DNA of 64,000 bases from Streptomyces xiamenensis (GTDB taxonomy: Bacteria; Actinomycetota; Actinomycetes; Streptomycetales; Streptomycetaceae): assembly GCF_000993785.3 (NCBI RefSeq), contig NZ_CP009922.3, positions 3,968,001 to 4,032,000 of the forward strand, given 5' to 3'. The notes beneath the pieces are model-generated. The model was not told the origin of the DNA. It ran no database searches and worked only from the letters and a program-made list of their open reading frames with translations. Position 1 is the stretch's first letter. Each line of letters begins with the position of its first letter. Positions 34,357-43,862 of this stretch are shown piece after piece. A program made the position numbers and the translations under genes.

Positions 34357-36153
34357 GTGCGTATCGCACTGCTGACCGAGGGTGGTTACCCCTTCGCACA
34401 GGGCGAATCCGTGGTCTGGTGCGACCAGTTGCTGCGCGGACTGGCCACCCACGAGTTCGAGATCTGCGCGCTCAGCCGCAGCAGGAGCCAGAGTTCCGGG
34501 CCGTGGCGCGAACTGCCGCCGAACGTACGGCAGGTGCGCACCGCCCCGCTCTGGGGCCAGCCCCCGCGCGGCAACGGCGCGGGCGGGCGGCCCTCGCGCC
34601 GGCTGGGGCGCCGATACGCCGAGCACTTCGCCGAGCTGACCGCGGCGCTGTGCTGGGGCGGGCCGGGCCCCGACCGGCTGCCGAGCGGGCAGGCGGACCG
34701 TTTCGCCGCCGGGCTGTACGGCATGGCCGGCACCGCCGTCGAGTTCGGCGGGCTGAGCGGCTGGCTGCGCTCGGAGGAGGCGGTACGCGTCCTGGAGGCG
34801 GCGTGCCGGGCACCGGGGGCGCCGCGCGCGGTGCACGCCGCGCAGGTGCCGGATCTGCTGGCGGTCACCGAGCGGCTGGAGCGGGCGCTGCGTCCGCTCT
34901 CGCTCGACTGGTACGGCTCGGGCGCGGACGGCGACGAGGGGCTCGCGGCCATCGATCTGTGCCATGCGGTGGGCGGCGGCCCCGCGGCCCTGCCCGGCCT
35001 GCTGGCGCGGCACTTCTTCGACACCCCGCTGCTGATCACCGAGTACGGGGTGCGGTTGCGCGAGCACTATCTGAGCAGCGCGGCGAGCGCCGCGCGCGCC
35101 GCTCACGCGGTGCCGCCCACGGCGGCGGGCGCCCCCGTACGCGCCCTGCTGACGTCCTTCCAGGCCCGGCTGGCCCGCGAGGCGTACGCCCGGGCCACCC
35201 TGATCACCCCCGGCAACACCCATGTGCGGCGGTGGCAGGAGCGCTGCGGCGCCGACCGGGACCGGCTGCGCACCGTCTACCCGGGCCTGGACGCCCGGCC
35301 GTTCCTGAAGGTGGAGGAGGGCGATGCCGAGCGGGCGGCGCGCCGCGGCACACCGGAGCGCGAGCCCGCACCGGCGCCGACCCTGGTGTGGGTGGGCCGG
35401 GTCGCGCCCGCCAAGGACCTGGTGGGGCTGCTGCACGCGTTCGCCGAGGTGCGCCGGGCCGAGCCCGCGGCGCGGCTGCGGATCGTGAGCGCGGCGCCGG
35501 GGGACGCGGGGTATCTGGCGCACTGCCGCGCGATGGCGGCACAGCTGTTCCCCGCCGAGTCGCCCGACCCGTACGCGGCGGGCGTCAGCCCCGTCTCCTT
35601 CGAGGAGACCGGCGGCCCCGAGCTGCCGGCACCGGCCGCCGCGTACGCCGCCGGGAGCGTATTCGTCCTCTCCAGTTCGGTAGAGGGTTTCCCCGTTCCG
35701 CTCATCGAGGCGATGTTCAGCGGGCGGGTGGCGGTGTGCACCGAGGTGGGCTCGGTGTGCGAGGTGATCGGGGGCACCGGACTGGTGGTGCCGCCGCACA
35801 ACCCGCGTGCGCTGGCGGACGCGTGTGTCGCGCTGTTGCGTGACCCGGCGCGCAGGGCGCGACTGGGGGCCGCGGCGCGAGCCCGCGCCCTGGAGCTGTT
35901 CACCATTGAGCGGAACGTGGCGGCATTCGATCAGATCTATCTGGAAATGATCTCGACCGGTCCGGTGCGCCGTTCCGTCGCCGAGCCGGCCGCCGACCCG
36001 GACGTCCCGTTCGCCCGCCCCGCCGAGAGTCATCTCGCCGCGCCGGTCCCGGCCGCACCGCCCGGCTGGGCCATACCGGCCCTGGGCGCCATGACCGAGC
36101 GGGGCCCCGGCCACTGCCCCGGTCCCGGCCAGGGCCCCGGTGATCCCGCGTGA
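34357..36153 (+). CDS. GT4 glycosyltransferase, PelF-like with DUF3492
   Basis: 598 aa. The DUF3492 N-domain (RIALLTEGGYPFAQGESVVW) and a GT4 C-domain (LVWVGRVAPAKDLVGLLHAF, then SSSVEGFPVPLIEAM with the donor-sugar E..E motif) are both clear. PelF-type enzymes extend polysaccharides from nucleotide sugars on the cytosolic face. The last ~50 residues are Pro/Gly-rich. GTG start with GGGGAGG. Followed, with a 4-bp overlap, by a membrane protein and then an epimerase: a small surface-glycan cluster. Confidence 0.88.
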   Translation: MRIALLTEGGYPFAQGESVVWCDQLLRGLATHEFEICALSRSRSQSSGPWRELPPNVRQVRTAPLWGQPPRGNGAGGRPSRRLGRRYAEHFAELTAALCWGGPGPDRLPSGQADRFAAGLYGMAGTAVEFGGLSGWLRSEEAVRVLEAACRAPGAPRAVHAAQVPDLLAVTERLERALRPLSLDWYGSGADGDEGLAAIDLCHAVGGGPAALPGLLARHFFDTPLLITEYGVRLREHYLSSAASAARAAHAVPPTAAGAPVRALLTSFQARLAREAYARATLITPGNTHVRRWQERCGADRDRLRTVYPGLDARPFLKVEEGDAERAARRGTPEREPAPAPTLVWVGRVAPAKDLVGLLHAFAEVRRAEPAARLRIVSAAPGDAGYLAHCRAMAAQLFPAESPDPYAAGVSPVSFEETGGPELPAPAAAYAAGSVFVLSSSVEGFPVPLIEAMFSGRVAVCTEVGSVCEVIGGTGLVVPPHNPRALADACVALLRDPARRARLGAAARARALELFTIERNVAAFDQIYLEMISTGPVRRSVAEPAADPDVPFARPAESHLAAPVPAAPPGWAIPALGAMTERGPGHCPGPGQGPGDPA

Positions 36154-37190
36154 CCGCCCCGGCCGACCCCGTACGGGTGCTGCTGCACCGCCACCGCGAA
36201 CTGTGCGAGCACGCCACCGACCCACTGGAGATCGCCGCCGCGCTGGAGGCGTACGGCCTGACCGACGCCGGGGCCGCCCGGTTCCGGCACCGCGATGTGT
36301 TCTCCCTGGCAGAGGAGCTGTATGCGCGTACCCCACGCCCCGGGGAGCACCCCCAGGGCCCCGCCCCCGGCCTCCCTCCCCGCCGGTCCCGCCACCGCCG
36401 TCACCGTGACGCGGCCCGGCCGGCCGAGCCCTTCCGGCCCCCGCGCCGCGCGAGGGCGCACGCCCCGGGCGGCCCCGTCCGTCCGCTGCTGCCGCTGTTC
36501 CCCGCCGCGCTGGTCTCGGCGGGTGTGGTGGCGGCGGACGCCAGGGCCCAGGCCGCACTCACCGCGGCCGCCGTACTGGCCGCCGGATTCCTGCTCTACG
36601 GGCGCGGCAGGCCCCGGATCGCCGCACTGTGCGTCCTGCCCCTGCTGGCCCTGCTGTGGCACCGGGCGGGCCCCGGCGCGCTGCTGCCGCCGGTGGCCGC
36701 GGTCGCCCCGGCGGTGTGGTGCCGCGACTGGTTCGCGGCCCGCGCCCGGCGCCGGCTGGCGGCCAGCCGCAGCCTGAAGGAGTTCGCCGCCGCGGTGCGG
36801 CACCTGGTCGGCGCGGCGCTGCTGCTGTTCACCCTCTGCCTGGCCGCTCTGCGGGCCGCCCTGTGGCCGCTGCTTCCCCCGGCGGCGACCACCTGGACGG
36901 TCACCGGGCAGAGCCTCGCGCTGGGCGTGCTGCTGTTCCTGTCCGTCCTGCTGGCCGCGCACGGCTTCCACCGTGCGGCGGCGGCCGGGCCACTGGCGGC
37001 CTGCGCCGTCCATCTGCTGATCGCCGTCACGGCCCCGCCGGCCGAGGCCCTCCTGCATGCCGCCGCCAGCGGCGCGACGGCGGCCCTCCTGCTCATCCCG
37101 GCCGGCCGCGCGCTGGTGGCGGCCTCCGCCCATCACCACGATCACCCCCACCCCCGCGGCCGGCCGCCGCGGCCACGCACGCACCACTGA
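36150..37190 (+). CDS. polytopic membrane protein coupled to the glycosyltransferase
   Basis: 346 aa. Residues 1-110 are soluble and Arg/Pro-rich (with RHRELCEHATDPLEIAAALE at the start), and about seven or eight helices follow from ~112 to 330. The tail is His/Pro/Arg-rich. GTGA overlap with the GT gene implies tight coupling. PelG, the flippase partner of PelF, is a 12-helix protein, so this is not PelG, but it could hold or export the product. Function not recognised. Confidence 0.75.
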   Translation: MTAPADPVRVLLHRHRELCEHATDPLEIAAALEAYGLTDAGAARFRHRDVFSLAEELYARTPRPGEHPQGPAPGLPPRRSRHRRHRDAARPAEPFRPPRRARAHAPGGPVRPLLPLFPAALVSAGVVAADARAQAALTAAAVLAAGFLLYGRGRPRIAALCVLPLLALLWHRAGPGALLPPVAAVAPAVWCRDWFAARARRRLAASRSLKEFAAAVRHLVGAALLLFTLCLAALRAALWPLLPPAATTWTVTGQSLALGVLLFLSVLLAAHGFHRAAAAGPLAACAVHLLIAVTAPPAEALLHAAASGATAALLLIPAGRALVAASAHHHDHPHPRGRPPRPRTHH

Positions 37191-37261
37191 CGGCCGGCCC
37201 GTACGTCCCCCTCATCCCCCCGACCCCACGCACCCGCGGAAGCAAGAGGAGCAATCCCCCC

Positions 37262-37315
37262 ATGACCACACCCCCCCTCACCCGTCACCTCACCGCAGGG
37301 GAGACGAGCCGATGA
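37262..37315 (+). CDS. 17-codon leader ORF overlapping the epimerase start
   Basis: ATG at 37262 with AGGAG ten bases upstream, ending in TGA that overlaps the epimerase ATG (ATGA). The product would be MTTPPLTRHLTAGETSR. It may couple translation of the epimerase to ribosomes arriving from upstream. Could also be chance. Confidence 0.35.
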   Translation: MTTPPLTRHLTAGETSR

Positions 37316-38268
37316 GAGTCCTCCTGCTGGGCGCCAGCGGCTACGTCGGCCGCTTCGTCGCCGAACGGCTCCTCGCCGACCCCGCCGTCCACCTCACCGC
37401 GCTGGGCCGCGGCGACGAGGCCGACGTGCGGTTCGACCTCGCCACCGGCAGCCCCGGAGCCCTGACCCGTTTCCTGGACGCCGTGCACCCGGGCGTCGTC
37501 ATCAACTGCGCCGGCGCCATCCGGGGCACCGCCAGCGAGCTGACCCGGCAGAACACGGTGGCCACCGCCACCCTGTGCGAGGCGGTGCGGCGCAGCAACT
37601 GCCGCTCGCGGCTGGTGCACATCGGCTGCGCGGCCGAGTACGGGCCCTCCCAGCCCGGTTCGTCGATCGCCGAGGACGCCCTGGCCCGCCCGGGCGGCCC
37701 GTACGGCGTCAGCAAGCTCGCCGCCACCGAACTCGTCCTCGGCTCGGGTCTGGACGCGATCGTGCTGCGGGTGTTCTCGCCGACCGGGCCCGGCACCCCG
37801 GCGGGTTCGCCGCTCGGCCGGCTCGCGGACTCGCTGCGGCGCGCGATGCAGCACGGCGACAACGAGCTGAAGCTGACCGGGCTCGGCGTCCAGCGGGACT
37901 TCGTGGACGTCCGCGACGTCGCGCGCGCCGTGCACGCCGCCACGCTCTCGGCGGCGCAGGGCGTCGTCAACATCGGTACCGGCCACGCGGTACGGCTGCG
38001 CGAGGCGGCCACGGCGCTGGCCCGGATCTCCGGGTACGGCGGCGCGCTGCACGAACTGGACGCGCCGCTGGGCCCGCCCGCGCAGCGCGGCCCCGAGTCG
38101 GCGGCCCTGCCGGTGCCGCCGCCGCAGCCCGGCCCGTACCCCGACGGGTGCGGGGCCTGGCAGCAGGCGGATGTGCGCACCGCCCGCGACCGGCTCGGCT
38201 GGCGGGCCCGGATCGGCCTGGAGGAATCACTCGCCGACATCTGGATGGAGGCCGCCTGCCGCCTGTAG
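37312..38268 (+). CDS. NAD(P)-dependent sugar epimerase/dehydratase (extended SDR)
   Basis: 318 aa. Rossmann motif GASGYVG at residue 8, HIGCAAEYGP strand, catalytic tyrosine and lysine in YGVSKLAATE, and the SDR ending QADVRTARDRLGWRA. It would prepare a nucleotide sugar for the adjacent PelF-like transferase. GGGGAG lies upstream. A strong terminator follows, marking the end of the glycan cluster. Confidence 0.88.
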   Translation: MRVLLLGASGYVGRFVAERLLADPAVHLTALGRGDEADVRFDLATGSPGALTRFLDAVHPGVVINCAGAIRGTASELTRQNTVATATLCEAVRRSNCRSRLVHIGCAAEYGPSQPGSSIAEDALARPGGPYGVSKLAATELVLGSGLDAIVLRVFSPTGPGTPAGSPLGRLADSLRRAMQHGDNELKLTGLGVQRDFVDVRDVARAVHAATLSAAQGVVNIGTGHAVRLREAATALARISGYGGALHELDAPLGPPAQRGPESAALPVPPPQPGPYPDGCGAWQQADVRTARDRLGWRARIGLEESLADIWMEAACRL

Positions 38269-38278
38269 GAAAGCGGTT

Positions 38279-38317
38279 CCGGGACGGGCGTCTCACGTAC
38301 CAGGACGCCCGTCTCGG
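38279..38317. terminator. terminator after the glycan cluster
   Basis: Stem GACGGGCGTC / GACGCCCGTC (10 bp perfect, extended by CCG/CGG around one G.T) with an 11-nt loop, between epimerase and moeZ. Confidence 0.7.
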
Positions 38318-38380
38318 AATGCCCGGCACCGTGGCACTGTTGTACGCAGAACGTCTGTCCCTATGACCATCGGAGTCCCC

Positions 38381-39559
38381 GTGTCGCTGCCACCCCTGGT
38401 CGAGCCGGCCGCCGAGCTCACCGTCGACGAGGTCCGCAGGTACTCCCGCCATCTGATCATCCCGGATGTGGGGATGGCGGGGCAGAAACGGCTGAAGAAC
38501 GCCAAGGTGCTCGCGGTGGGAGCCGGCGGCCTCGGCTCGCCCGCGCTGATGTACCTGGCGGCGGCGGGTGTCGGCACCCTCGGCATCGTCGAGTTCGACG
38601 AGGTCGACGAGTCGAACCTCCAGCGGCAGATCATCCACAGCCAGGCGGACATCGGCCGTCCCAAGGCCGTCTCGGCCATGGAGACGGTGCAGGGCATCAA
38701 CCCGTACGTCCAGGTCAACATCCACGACGAGCGCCTCGACTCCTCCAACGTGATGGAGCTGTTCAGCCAGTACGACCTGATCGTCGACGGCACGGACAAC
38801 TTCGCCACCCGCTACCTCGTGAACGACGCGTGCGTGCTGCTCGGCAAGCCGTACGTGTGGGGCTCCATCTACCGCTTCGACGGACAGGCGTCGGTCTTCT
38901 GGTCCGAGCACGGTCCGTGCTACCGCTGCCTGTACCCCGAGCCGCCGCCGCCGGGCATGGTCCCCTCGTGCGCCGAGGGCGGCGTGCTGGGCGTGCTGTG
39001 CGCGTCCATCGGCTCCATCCAGGTGACCGAGGCGATCAAGGTGCTGACCGGGACGGGCGACCCGCTGGTCGGGCGGCTGATGATCTACGACGCCCTGGAG
39101 ATGACCTACCGGCAGGTCAAGGTCCGCAAGGACCCGGACTGCGCGGTGTGCGGCGAGAACCCGACGGTGACCGAGCTGATCGACTACGAGGCGTTCTGCG
39201 GGGTCGTCTCGGACGAGGCGCAGGCGGCGGCGAAGGACTCGACGATCACGCCCCGGCAGCTGAAGGACTGGATCGACGCGGACGAGAAGATCGAGATCAT
39301 CGATGTCCGTGAGCAGAACGAGTACGAGATCGTGTCCATCCCGGGCGCGCGGCTGATCCCGAAGAACGAGTTCCTGATGGGCAGCGCCCTCGGGGACCTG
39401 CCGCAGGACCGGCGGATCGTCCTGCACTGCAAGACGGGTGTCCGCAGTGCGGAAGTGCTGGCGGTCCTGAAGAACGCCGGCTTCGCGGACGCCGTGCACG
39501 TGGGCGGCGGCGTGATCGGCTGGGTGAACCAGATCGAGCCGGAGAAGCCCGTCTACTGA
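38381..39559 (+). CDS. moeZ: adenylyltransferase/sulfurtransferase MoeZ
   Basis: 392 aa. The N-terminal MoeB/ThiF domain has GAGGLGSPALMYLAAAG, the DESNLQRQ site and two zinc CxxC pairs (CYRC, CAVC). The C-terminal rhodanese domain (~290-392) has the active cysteine in HCKTGVRSAE. MoeZ activates and sulfurates sulfur-carrier proteins for molybdopterin, thioquinolobactin-type and cysteine routes. GTG 38381 has GGAG five bases upstream; ATG 38363 is an in-frame alternative. Rv3206c homologue in the same order. Confidence 0.95.
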   Translation: MSLPPLVEPAAELTVDEVRRYSRHLIIPDVGMAGQKRLKNAKVLAVGAGGLGSPALMYLAAAGVGTLGIVEFDEVDESNLQRQIIHSQADIGRPKAVSAMETVQGINPYVQVNIHDERLDSSNVMELFSQYDLIVDGTDNFATRYLVNDACVLLGKPYVWGSIYRFDGQASVFWSEHGPCYRCLYPEPPPPGMVPSCAEGGVLGVLCASIGSIQVTEAIKVLTGTGDPLVGRLMIYDALEMTYRQVKVRKDPDCAVCGENPTVTELIDYEAFCGVVSDEAQAAAKDSTITPRQLKDWIDADEKIEIIDVREQNEYEIVSIPGARLIPKNEFLMGSALGDLPQDRRIVLHCKTGVRSAEVLAVLKNAGFADAVHVGGGVIGWVNQIEPEKPVY

Positions 39560-39600
39560 CGAGCCCCTCTACTGGCGGCACTCCCGCCGGGCGCGGCGGG

Positions 39601-39632
39601 CGGGGCCGGGTGCTCACGGGCACCCGGCCCCG
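39601..39632. terminator. bidirectional terminator between moeZ and slpD
   Basis: Perfect 12-bp repeat CGGGGCCGGGTG / CACCCGGCCCCG with an 8-nt loop. It overlaps the last codons of the convergent slpD-like gene. Confidence 0.8.
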
Positions 39633-41188
39633 TCCTCCGGTGTGGCCCCGGCCAGCAGATGGGCGTGCACGGCGGCACTGACACAGGCGTCGCCGGACCC
39701 GTACGCCCCGTGCCCCTCGCCCTCGTAGGTCAGCAGCACCCCGACCCCCTGGCCCAGCGCCTCCCGCATCCGCTCGGCGCCCGCGTACGGGGTCGCCGGA
39801 TCGCCGGTGGTGGCCAGCAGGAGGATCGGCCGGGCTCCCTCGGCACGCACCTGGGGCTGATCGCGCTCCCCGGTGACCGGCCAGCCCGCGCAGGACAGCA
39901 GCCCCCAGGCGAAGTACGGGCCGAAGACGGGCGAGGCATCCTCGAACTCCGCCAGGTGGCCGAGCACGTCGCCCACCGTGGGCCGGGAGGCGAAGTCGGC
40001 GCAGTTCACGGCCCGGTTGGCGGCGTGCAGATTGCGGTACGCGCCGTCACCGCCGCGCCCGTTGTACTGCTCGGCGGCGGCCAGCAGCAGCTCCCCGTTC
40101 CCCTCGTCCAGGGCCTGCCGCAGCGCGCGGGTGAGATAGGGCCAGGAACCCTCCGCGTACAGCGCGGACATGACGCCGGTGAAGGCGAGGGACTGGGTGA
40201 GCCGTCGTGGCCCGGCGGCCGGCAGCGGCTGCTCCCGCAGCCGGTCGAGCAGGGCGGCGATCTCCTCCTCGGAGGGGCAGTCGCCGGTGGGCCCGCAGGC
40301 CGCGAGGTAGTTGCCGAGCGCGAGCTGGAACCCCTCGGTCTGGAGCAGCGCCCGCCGCACCACGTCCCGGGTCGGGTCGACCACGGCGTCCAGGACCGTA
40401 CGCCCGACCCGCCCGGGATACAGATGCGCGTACACGGCGCCGAGCTTGGTGCCGTAGGAGACACCGTAGTAGTGCAGTTGGGAGTCGCCGAGAACCTGGC
40501 GCAGCAGATCCAGATCCCGCGCGGCGTCGACGGTGCGCAGATGGGGCAGGAGCGCCCCGGCCGCGGCCTCGCAGTCGGCGGCGAGCTCCCGGACCCTGGC
40601 GGCCAGTTCCTCGCCCTCCCGGCGGTCGCGCGGCACCCCCGGATCTGCCTGCTCCGCGGCGTCGATGCCGGCGCCGTCCCGGCACACCACGGGCGAACTC
40701 GCCCCCACCCCGCGGGGGTCGAAGCTGACCAGGTCGAACCCCTGCCGCAGCGTGTCGTATCCGCCGGCCACCCGGGGCAGCGTGGCCACCCCGGACCCGC
40801 CCGGCCCGCCGAAGTTGAACACCAGCGACCCGATCCGCTCCGCCCCCTCCACGGCCGCCACCCGGATCAGCGCGATGCCCAGGGTCTCGCCCTCCGGCGC
40901 GGCGTAGTCGAGCGGCACCGTCAGCTCGGCGCACTCCCACGGCGCACCGTCGGCGAGCGCTCTCGGTGCGGGGCCCGCGCCCTGTGCGGCGGTGGGAGCC
41001 GGGCAGTCGCCCCAGGCGAGCACCTGCCGGGTGAGGGCATCGGGCAACTCCGGCCCTTCGGGGTCCTGCTGGGCGGGCGAGGGCTGGTTCACGCCGGGTA
41101 TCGGCCCGCCGTCGTCCACCCCCGGCCCGGCGGTGCACCCCGCGAGCAGCACGCTCCCCACCACCACCGACCCGACAACGCGCCGCAC
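39614..41188 (-). CDS. secreted Tap-like aminopeptidase lipoprotein (SlpD/SlpE family)
   Basis: 524 aa. Lipobox LAGC near residue 19 after an Arg-Arg start. Alpha/beta hydrolase with NFGGPGGSG (oxyanion), elbow GVSYGT (Ser), ATTGDPATPY (Asp) and GEGHGAYGSGD (His), the arrangement of Streptomyces tripeptidyl aminopeptidase Tap and the mycelium-associated SlpD/SlpE. GTG 41188 has GGGGAGG upstream; the longer frame to 41263 spoils the signal peptide. Paralogous to the gene upstream. Role: peptide degradation outside the cell. Confidence 0.88.
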   Translation of the reverse strand: MRRVVGSVVVGSVLLAGCTAGPGVDDGGPIPGVNQPSPAQQDPEGPELPDALTRQVLAWGDCPAPTAAQGAGPAPRALADGAPWECAELTVPLDYAAPEGETLGIALIRVAAVEGAERIGSLVFNFGGPGGSGVATLPRVAGGYDTLRQGFDLVSFDPRGVGASSPVVCRDGAGIDAAEQADPGVPRDRREGEELAARVRELAADCEAAAGALLPHLRTVDAARDLDLLRQVLGDSQLHYYGVSYGTKLGAVYAHLYPGRVGRTVLDAVVDPTRDVVRRALLQTEGFQLALGNYLAACGPTGDCPSEEEIAALLDRLREQPLPAAGPRRLTQSLAFTGVMSALYAEGSWPYLTRALRQALDEGNGELLLAAAEQYNGRGGDGAYRNLHAANRAVNCADFASRPTVGDVLGHLAEFEDASPVFGPYFAWGLLSCAGWPVTGERDQPQVRAEGARPILLLATTGDPATPYAGAERMREALGQGVGVLLTYEGEGHGAYGSGDACVSAAVHAHLLAGATPEDGAGCP

Positions 41189-41321
41189 ACGACCACCTCC
41201 CCGGGGGAGGCTACCCGGCGGGCCGAACACCGCGACGGAAGCGGGGGTGGGACGTGTGCGCACCGGCCCCGCGTTCCGTGTGCGAACGCCTCGTGCGCCT
41301 TCCGGCTGCCGGGTGCCGCGC

Positions 41322-42932
41322 TCAGGGGCAGGTCTTGCCGTCCGTGGGGACGTCGCCGTCCAGGAGGTAGGCGTTGACGGTGTCCTTCACGCAGGTGTCG
41401 CCGCTGTTGTAGGCGCCGTGGCCCTCGCCCTCGTAGGTGAGTTCCACCGCCTTGTCCTTGCCCAGGGCCTCCTTCATGTTCTGGGTGCCCGCGTACGGGG
41501 TGGCCGGGTCGCCGGTGGTGCCGATCAGCAGGAGCGTCGCGTCCGTCGTGGTGCTGACGTCCGGGTGCGACTGGGTCCCGGTCACGGGCCAGTCGGTGCA
41601 GCTGAGCAGGGACCAGGCCATGCCGGGGCCGAAGACCGGGGAGGCGTCGGTGAATTCGGGGAGCGCGTCGTGGACGTCCGCCACGTCGTAACGCTGGTCG
41701 GTGTCGGCGCAGTTGATCGCCACCAGGGAGGACTGGAGCGTGGAGTAGGTGCCGTTCTGGTTGCGGCCGTTCATCGAGTCGCCGAGGGTCAGCAGGATGG
41801 TGCCGTCCGGGTTCTCGGAGGCCATCGCCTCCTCCAGGCCCTGGGTGAGGAAGGGCCAGAAGTCCTCGGAGTACAGCGACTGGGCGATCCCGCTCCAGGC
41901 CAGGGATTCGGTGAGCGGCCGGCCGTCCGGGTCCTGGGTGGGCAGCGGGTGGGACCTGAGGTTCTCCAGGAAGTCCTTCAGTTTCTGTTCGCCCTCCTGC
42001 GGGGTGCTGCCCAGCGGGCAGTTCTCGCTCTGGGCGCAGCTCTCCATGTAGGTGGTGAGGGCCTGCTGGAAGCCCTTGGTCTGCGCCAGGGCGCCCTCGC
42101 GCGCATCCGCTGTCGGGTCCACCACGGCGTCCAGGGCCGCCCGGCCCACCCGCTGCGGGAAGAGGTGCGCGTACACGCCGCCCAGCTGCGTACCGTACGA
42201 GATCCCGAAGTAGTGCAGCTTGTTGTCGCCGAGCACCTGGCGCATGAGGTCCATGTCGCGGGCCGTGTTCACGGTGGTGAGGTGGGGGAGCAGCGGTCCC
42301 GCGGCGGCCTCGCAGGCGTTGTCGAAGGCGCGCAGCCGGTTGGTGAAGTCCCGTTCCTCCGCCTCGCCGGATGGCACCGGGTCGGCGGCGAAGTAGTCGT
42401 CGAGCTGTTTGTCGCTCATGCACACCAGGCCGTCGCTGTCCCCGACGCCGCGCGGGTCGAAGCTCACCAGGTCGTAGCGCTTGGCGAGTTCGGTGTAGTC
42501 GCTGCCGAAGGCCGGCAGGGTGACGACGCCGGAGCCGCCGGGACCGCCGAAGTTGAAGAGGAGGGAGCCGATGCGTTCGCCCTCGCCCCCGGTGCTGCGG
42601 GCGCGGATCAGGGCGAGGTCGAGGGTGTCACCCTCCGGGTCCGCGTAGTTGACGGGGGCCTTCATCGTGGCGCACTCCCAGGGCGCGCCGTCCGGCAGCG
42701 GGGAGGGCGAGCCCCCGCTGTCGCCCTGGGAGGAGTCGGGCGTCTTGCACTCCGACCACTCCAGTTTCTGGGCGGTGAGCGAGTCGGGGAGGCTGTCGGT
42801 GGGGACGGGGCTGCCCGAGGGGGGTGGGGTGGTGGTGTCCGCGACCCGTTCGGGGCTGCCGCCGGCGGAGCAGCCCGCCGCCGGCAGCACCGCCAGCGTG
42901 GTGAGGACGGCTGCCAGGCGGACACGCATCAT
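41322..42932 (-). CDS. second secreted Tap-like aminopeptidase lipoprotein
   Basis: 536 aa, about half identical by eye to its neighbour at 39614-41188 and with the same motifs: lipobox AAGC, NFGGPGGSG, GISYGTQLGG, GTTGDPATPYAG and GEGHGAYNSGD. Four conserved cysteines could make disulfides. GGGAG precedes the start; ATG 42929 is equally possible. The pair arose by tandem duplication; the 133-bp gap allows separate promoters. Confidence 0.88.
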   Translation of the reverse strand: MMRVRLAAVLTTLAVLPAAGCSAGGSPERVADTTTPPPSGSPVPTDSLPDSLTAQKLEWSECKTPDSSQGDSGGSPSPLPDGAPWECATMKAPVNYADPEGDTLDLALIRARSTGGEGERIGSLLFNFGGPGGSGVVTLPAFGSDYTELAKRYDLVSFDPRGVGDSDGLVCMSDKQLDDYFAADPVPSGEAEERDFTNRLRAFDNACEAAAGPLLPHLTTVNTARDMDLMRQVLGDNKLHYFGISYGTQLGGVYAHLFPQRVGRAALDAVVDPTADAREGALAQTKGFQQALTTYMESCAQSENCPLGSTPQEGEQKLKDFLENLRSHPLPTQDPDGRPLTESLAWSGIAQSLYSEDFWPFLTQGLEEAMASENPDGTILLTLGDSMNGRNQNGTYSTLQSSLVAINCADTDQRYDVADVHDALPEFTDASPVFGPGMAWSLLSCTDWPVTGTQSHPDVSTTTDATLLLIGTTGDPATPYAGTQNMKEALGKDKAVELTYEGEGHGAYNSGDTCVKDTVNAYLLDGDVPTDGKTCP

Positions 42933-43005
42933 CGGACGGCTCCCATCGGGTCGGCGTCCCTCCCGGATACCGTCCGGCAGGGACGCCCATCTTCCGGCGC
43001 CGCCG

Positions 43006-43028
43006 GCCCCACCCGCATGTGGTGGGGC
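43006..43028. terminator. terminator of the mod operon
   Basis: 8-bp perfect stem GCCCCACC / GGTGGGGC with a 7-nt loop, 16 bp past the modB stop. Confidence 0.5.
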
Positions 43029-43043
43029 GCATGTGGGTGACCC

Positions 43044-43862
43044 TCAGTGGCTGCCGCCCCCACCGCCTCCACCACCCCCGCCGCCCACCGGCAGCCAGCG
43101 GCCGCGCAGCGCGAACAGGATCGTCGCCGCCACCACCAGCAGCAGCAGCGACAGGGCGGTCGCGCCCGCCGGGTCGTTCTGGAGGAGCAGGTAGACCTGG
43201 AGCGGAAGGGTCTGGGTGGTGCCCGGCAGGTTCCCGGCGAAGGTGATGGTCGCGCCGAACTCGCCCAGTGCCCGCGCCCAGGCCAGCGCCGCGCCGGCCA
43301 CCAGGGCCGGCCGCGCCATGGGGAGCGTCACCAGCCACAGCGTGCGCAGCGTCCCGGCGCCCATGGTGGCGGCGGCCTCCTCGTACAGCGGGTCGATGCC
43401 GGTGAGCGCCCCCTCCAGGCTGATGACCAGGAACGGCATGGCGACGAACGCCGCTGCCACCACCGCGCCCGCCGTGCTGAAGGGGAGGGTGACGCCCAGG
43501 GCTTCCAGCCGGTCGCCGAGCAGGCCGCGCCGTCCGAAGCCCTGGAGCAGGGCCACACCCGCCACGGTGGGCGGCAGGACCATGGGCAGCAGCACCAGGG
43601 AGCGGATGAGCGGCTTGCCGGGCAGCGGTACCCGGGCCAGCAGCCAGGCGAGCGGGACGCCCAGCAGCAGCGAGATGACCAGTGCCCACAGCGACACCAC
43701 CAGGGACAGCCGCAGCGCCTGGATGACGGCGGGGTCGGTGAGGCGTTCGGTGAGGCCCGACCACGGTGCGCCGGTGATGATCCCCAGGAGTGGGATCAGC
43801 AGGAAGGCCACCGCCAGCAGGGCCGGGATGAGCAGGGTCAGCGGGACCGCGCGCTTGTTCAT
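43044..43862 (-). CDS. modB: molybdate ABC transporter permease ModB
   Basis: 272 aa, six helices. The EAA loop that docks the ATPase is visible ([20 protein letters not shown]) and [13 protein letters not shown] is typical ModB. Oddly, the protein ends in eleven or twelve glycines plus Ser-His. ATGA overlap with modA. No modC ATPase gene follows, so the ATPase is elsewhere in the genome. Confidence 0.9.
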   Translation of the reverse strand: MNKRAVPLTLLIPALLAVAFLLIPLLGIITGAPWSGLTERLTDPAVIQALRLSLVVSLWALVISLLLGVPLAWLLARVPLPGKPLIRSLVLLPMVLPPTVAGVALLQGFGRRGLLGDRLEALGVTLPFSTAGAVVAAAFVAMPFLVISLEGALTGIDPLYEEAAATMGAGTLRTLWLVTLPMARPALVAGAALAWARALGEFGATITFAGNLPGTTQTLPLQVYLLLQNDPAGATALSLLLLVVAATILFALRGRWLPVGGGGGGGGGGGSH

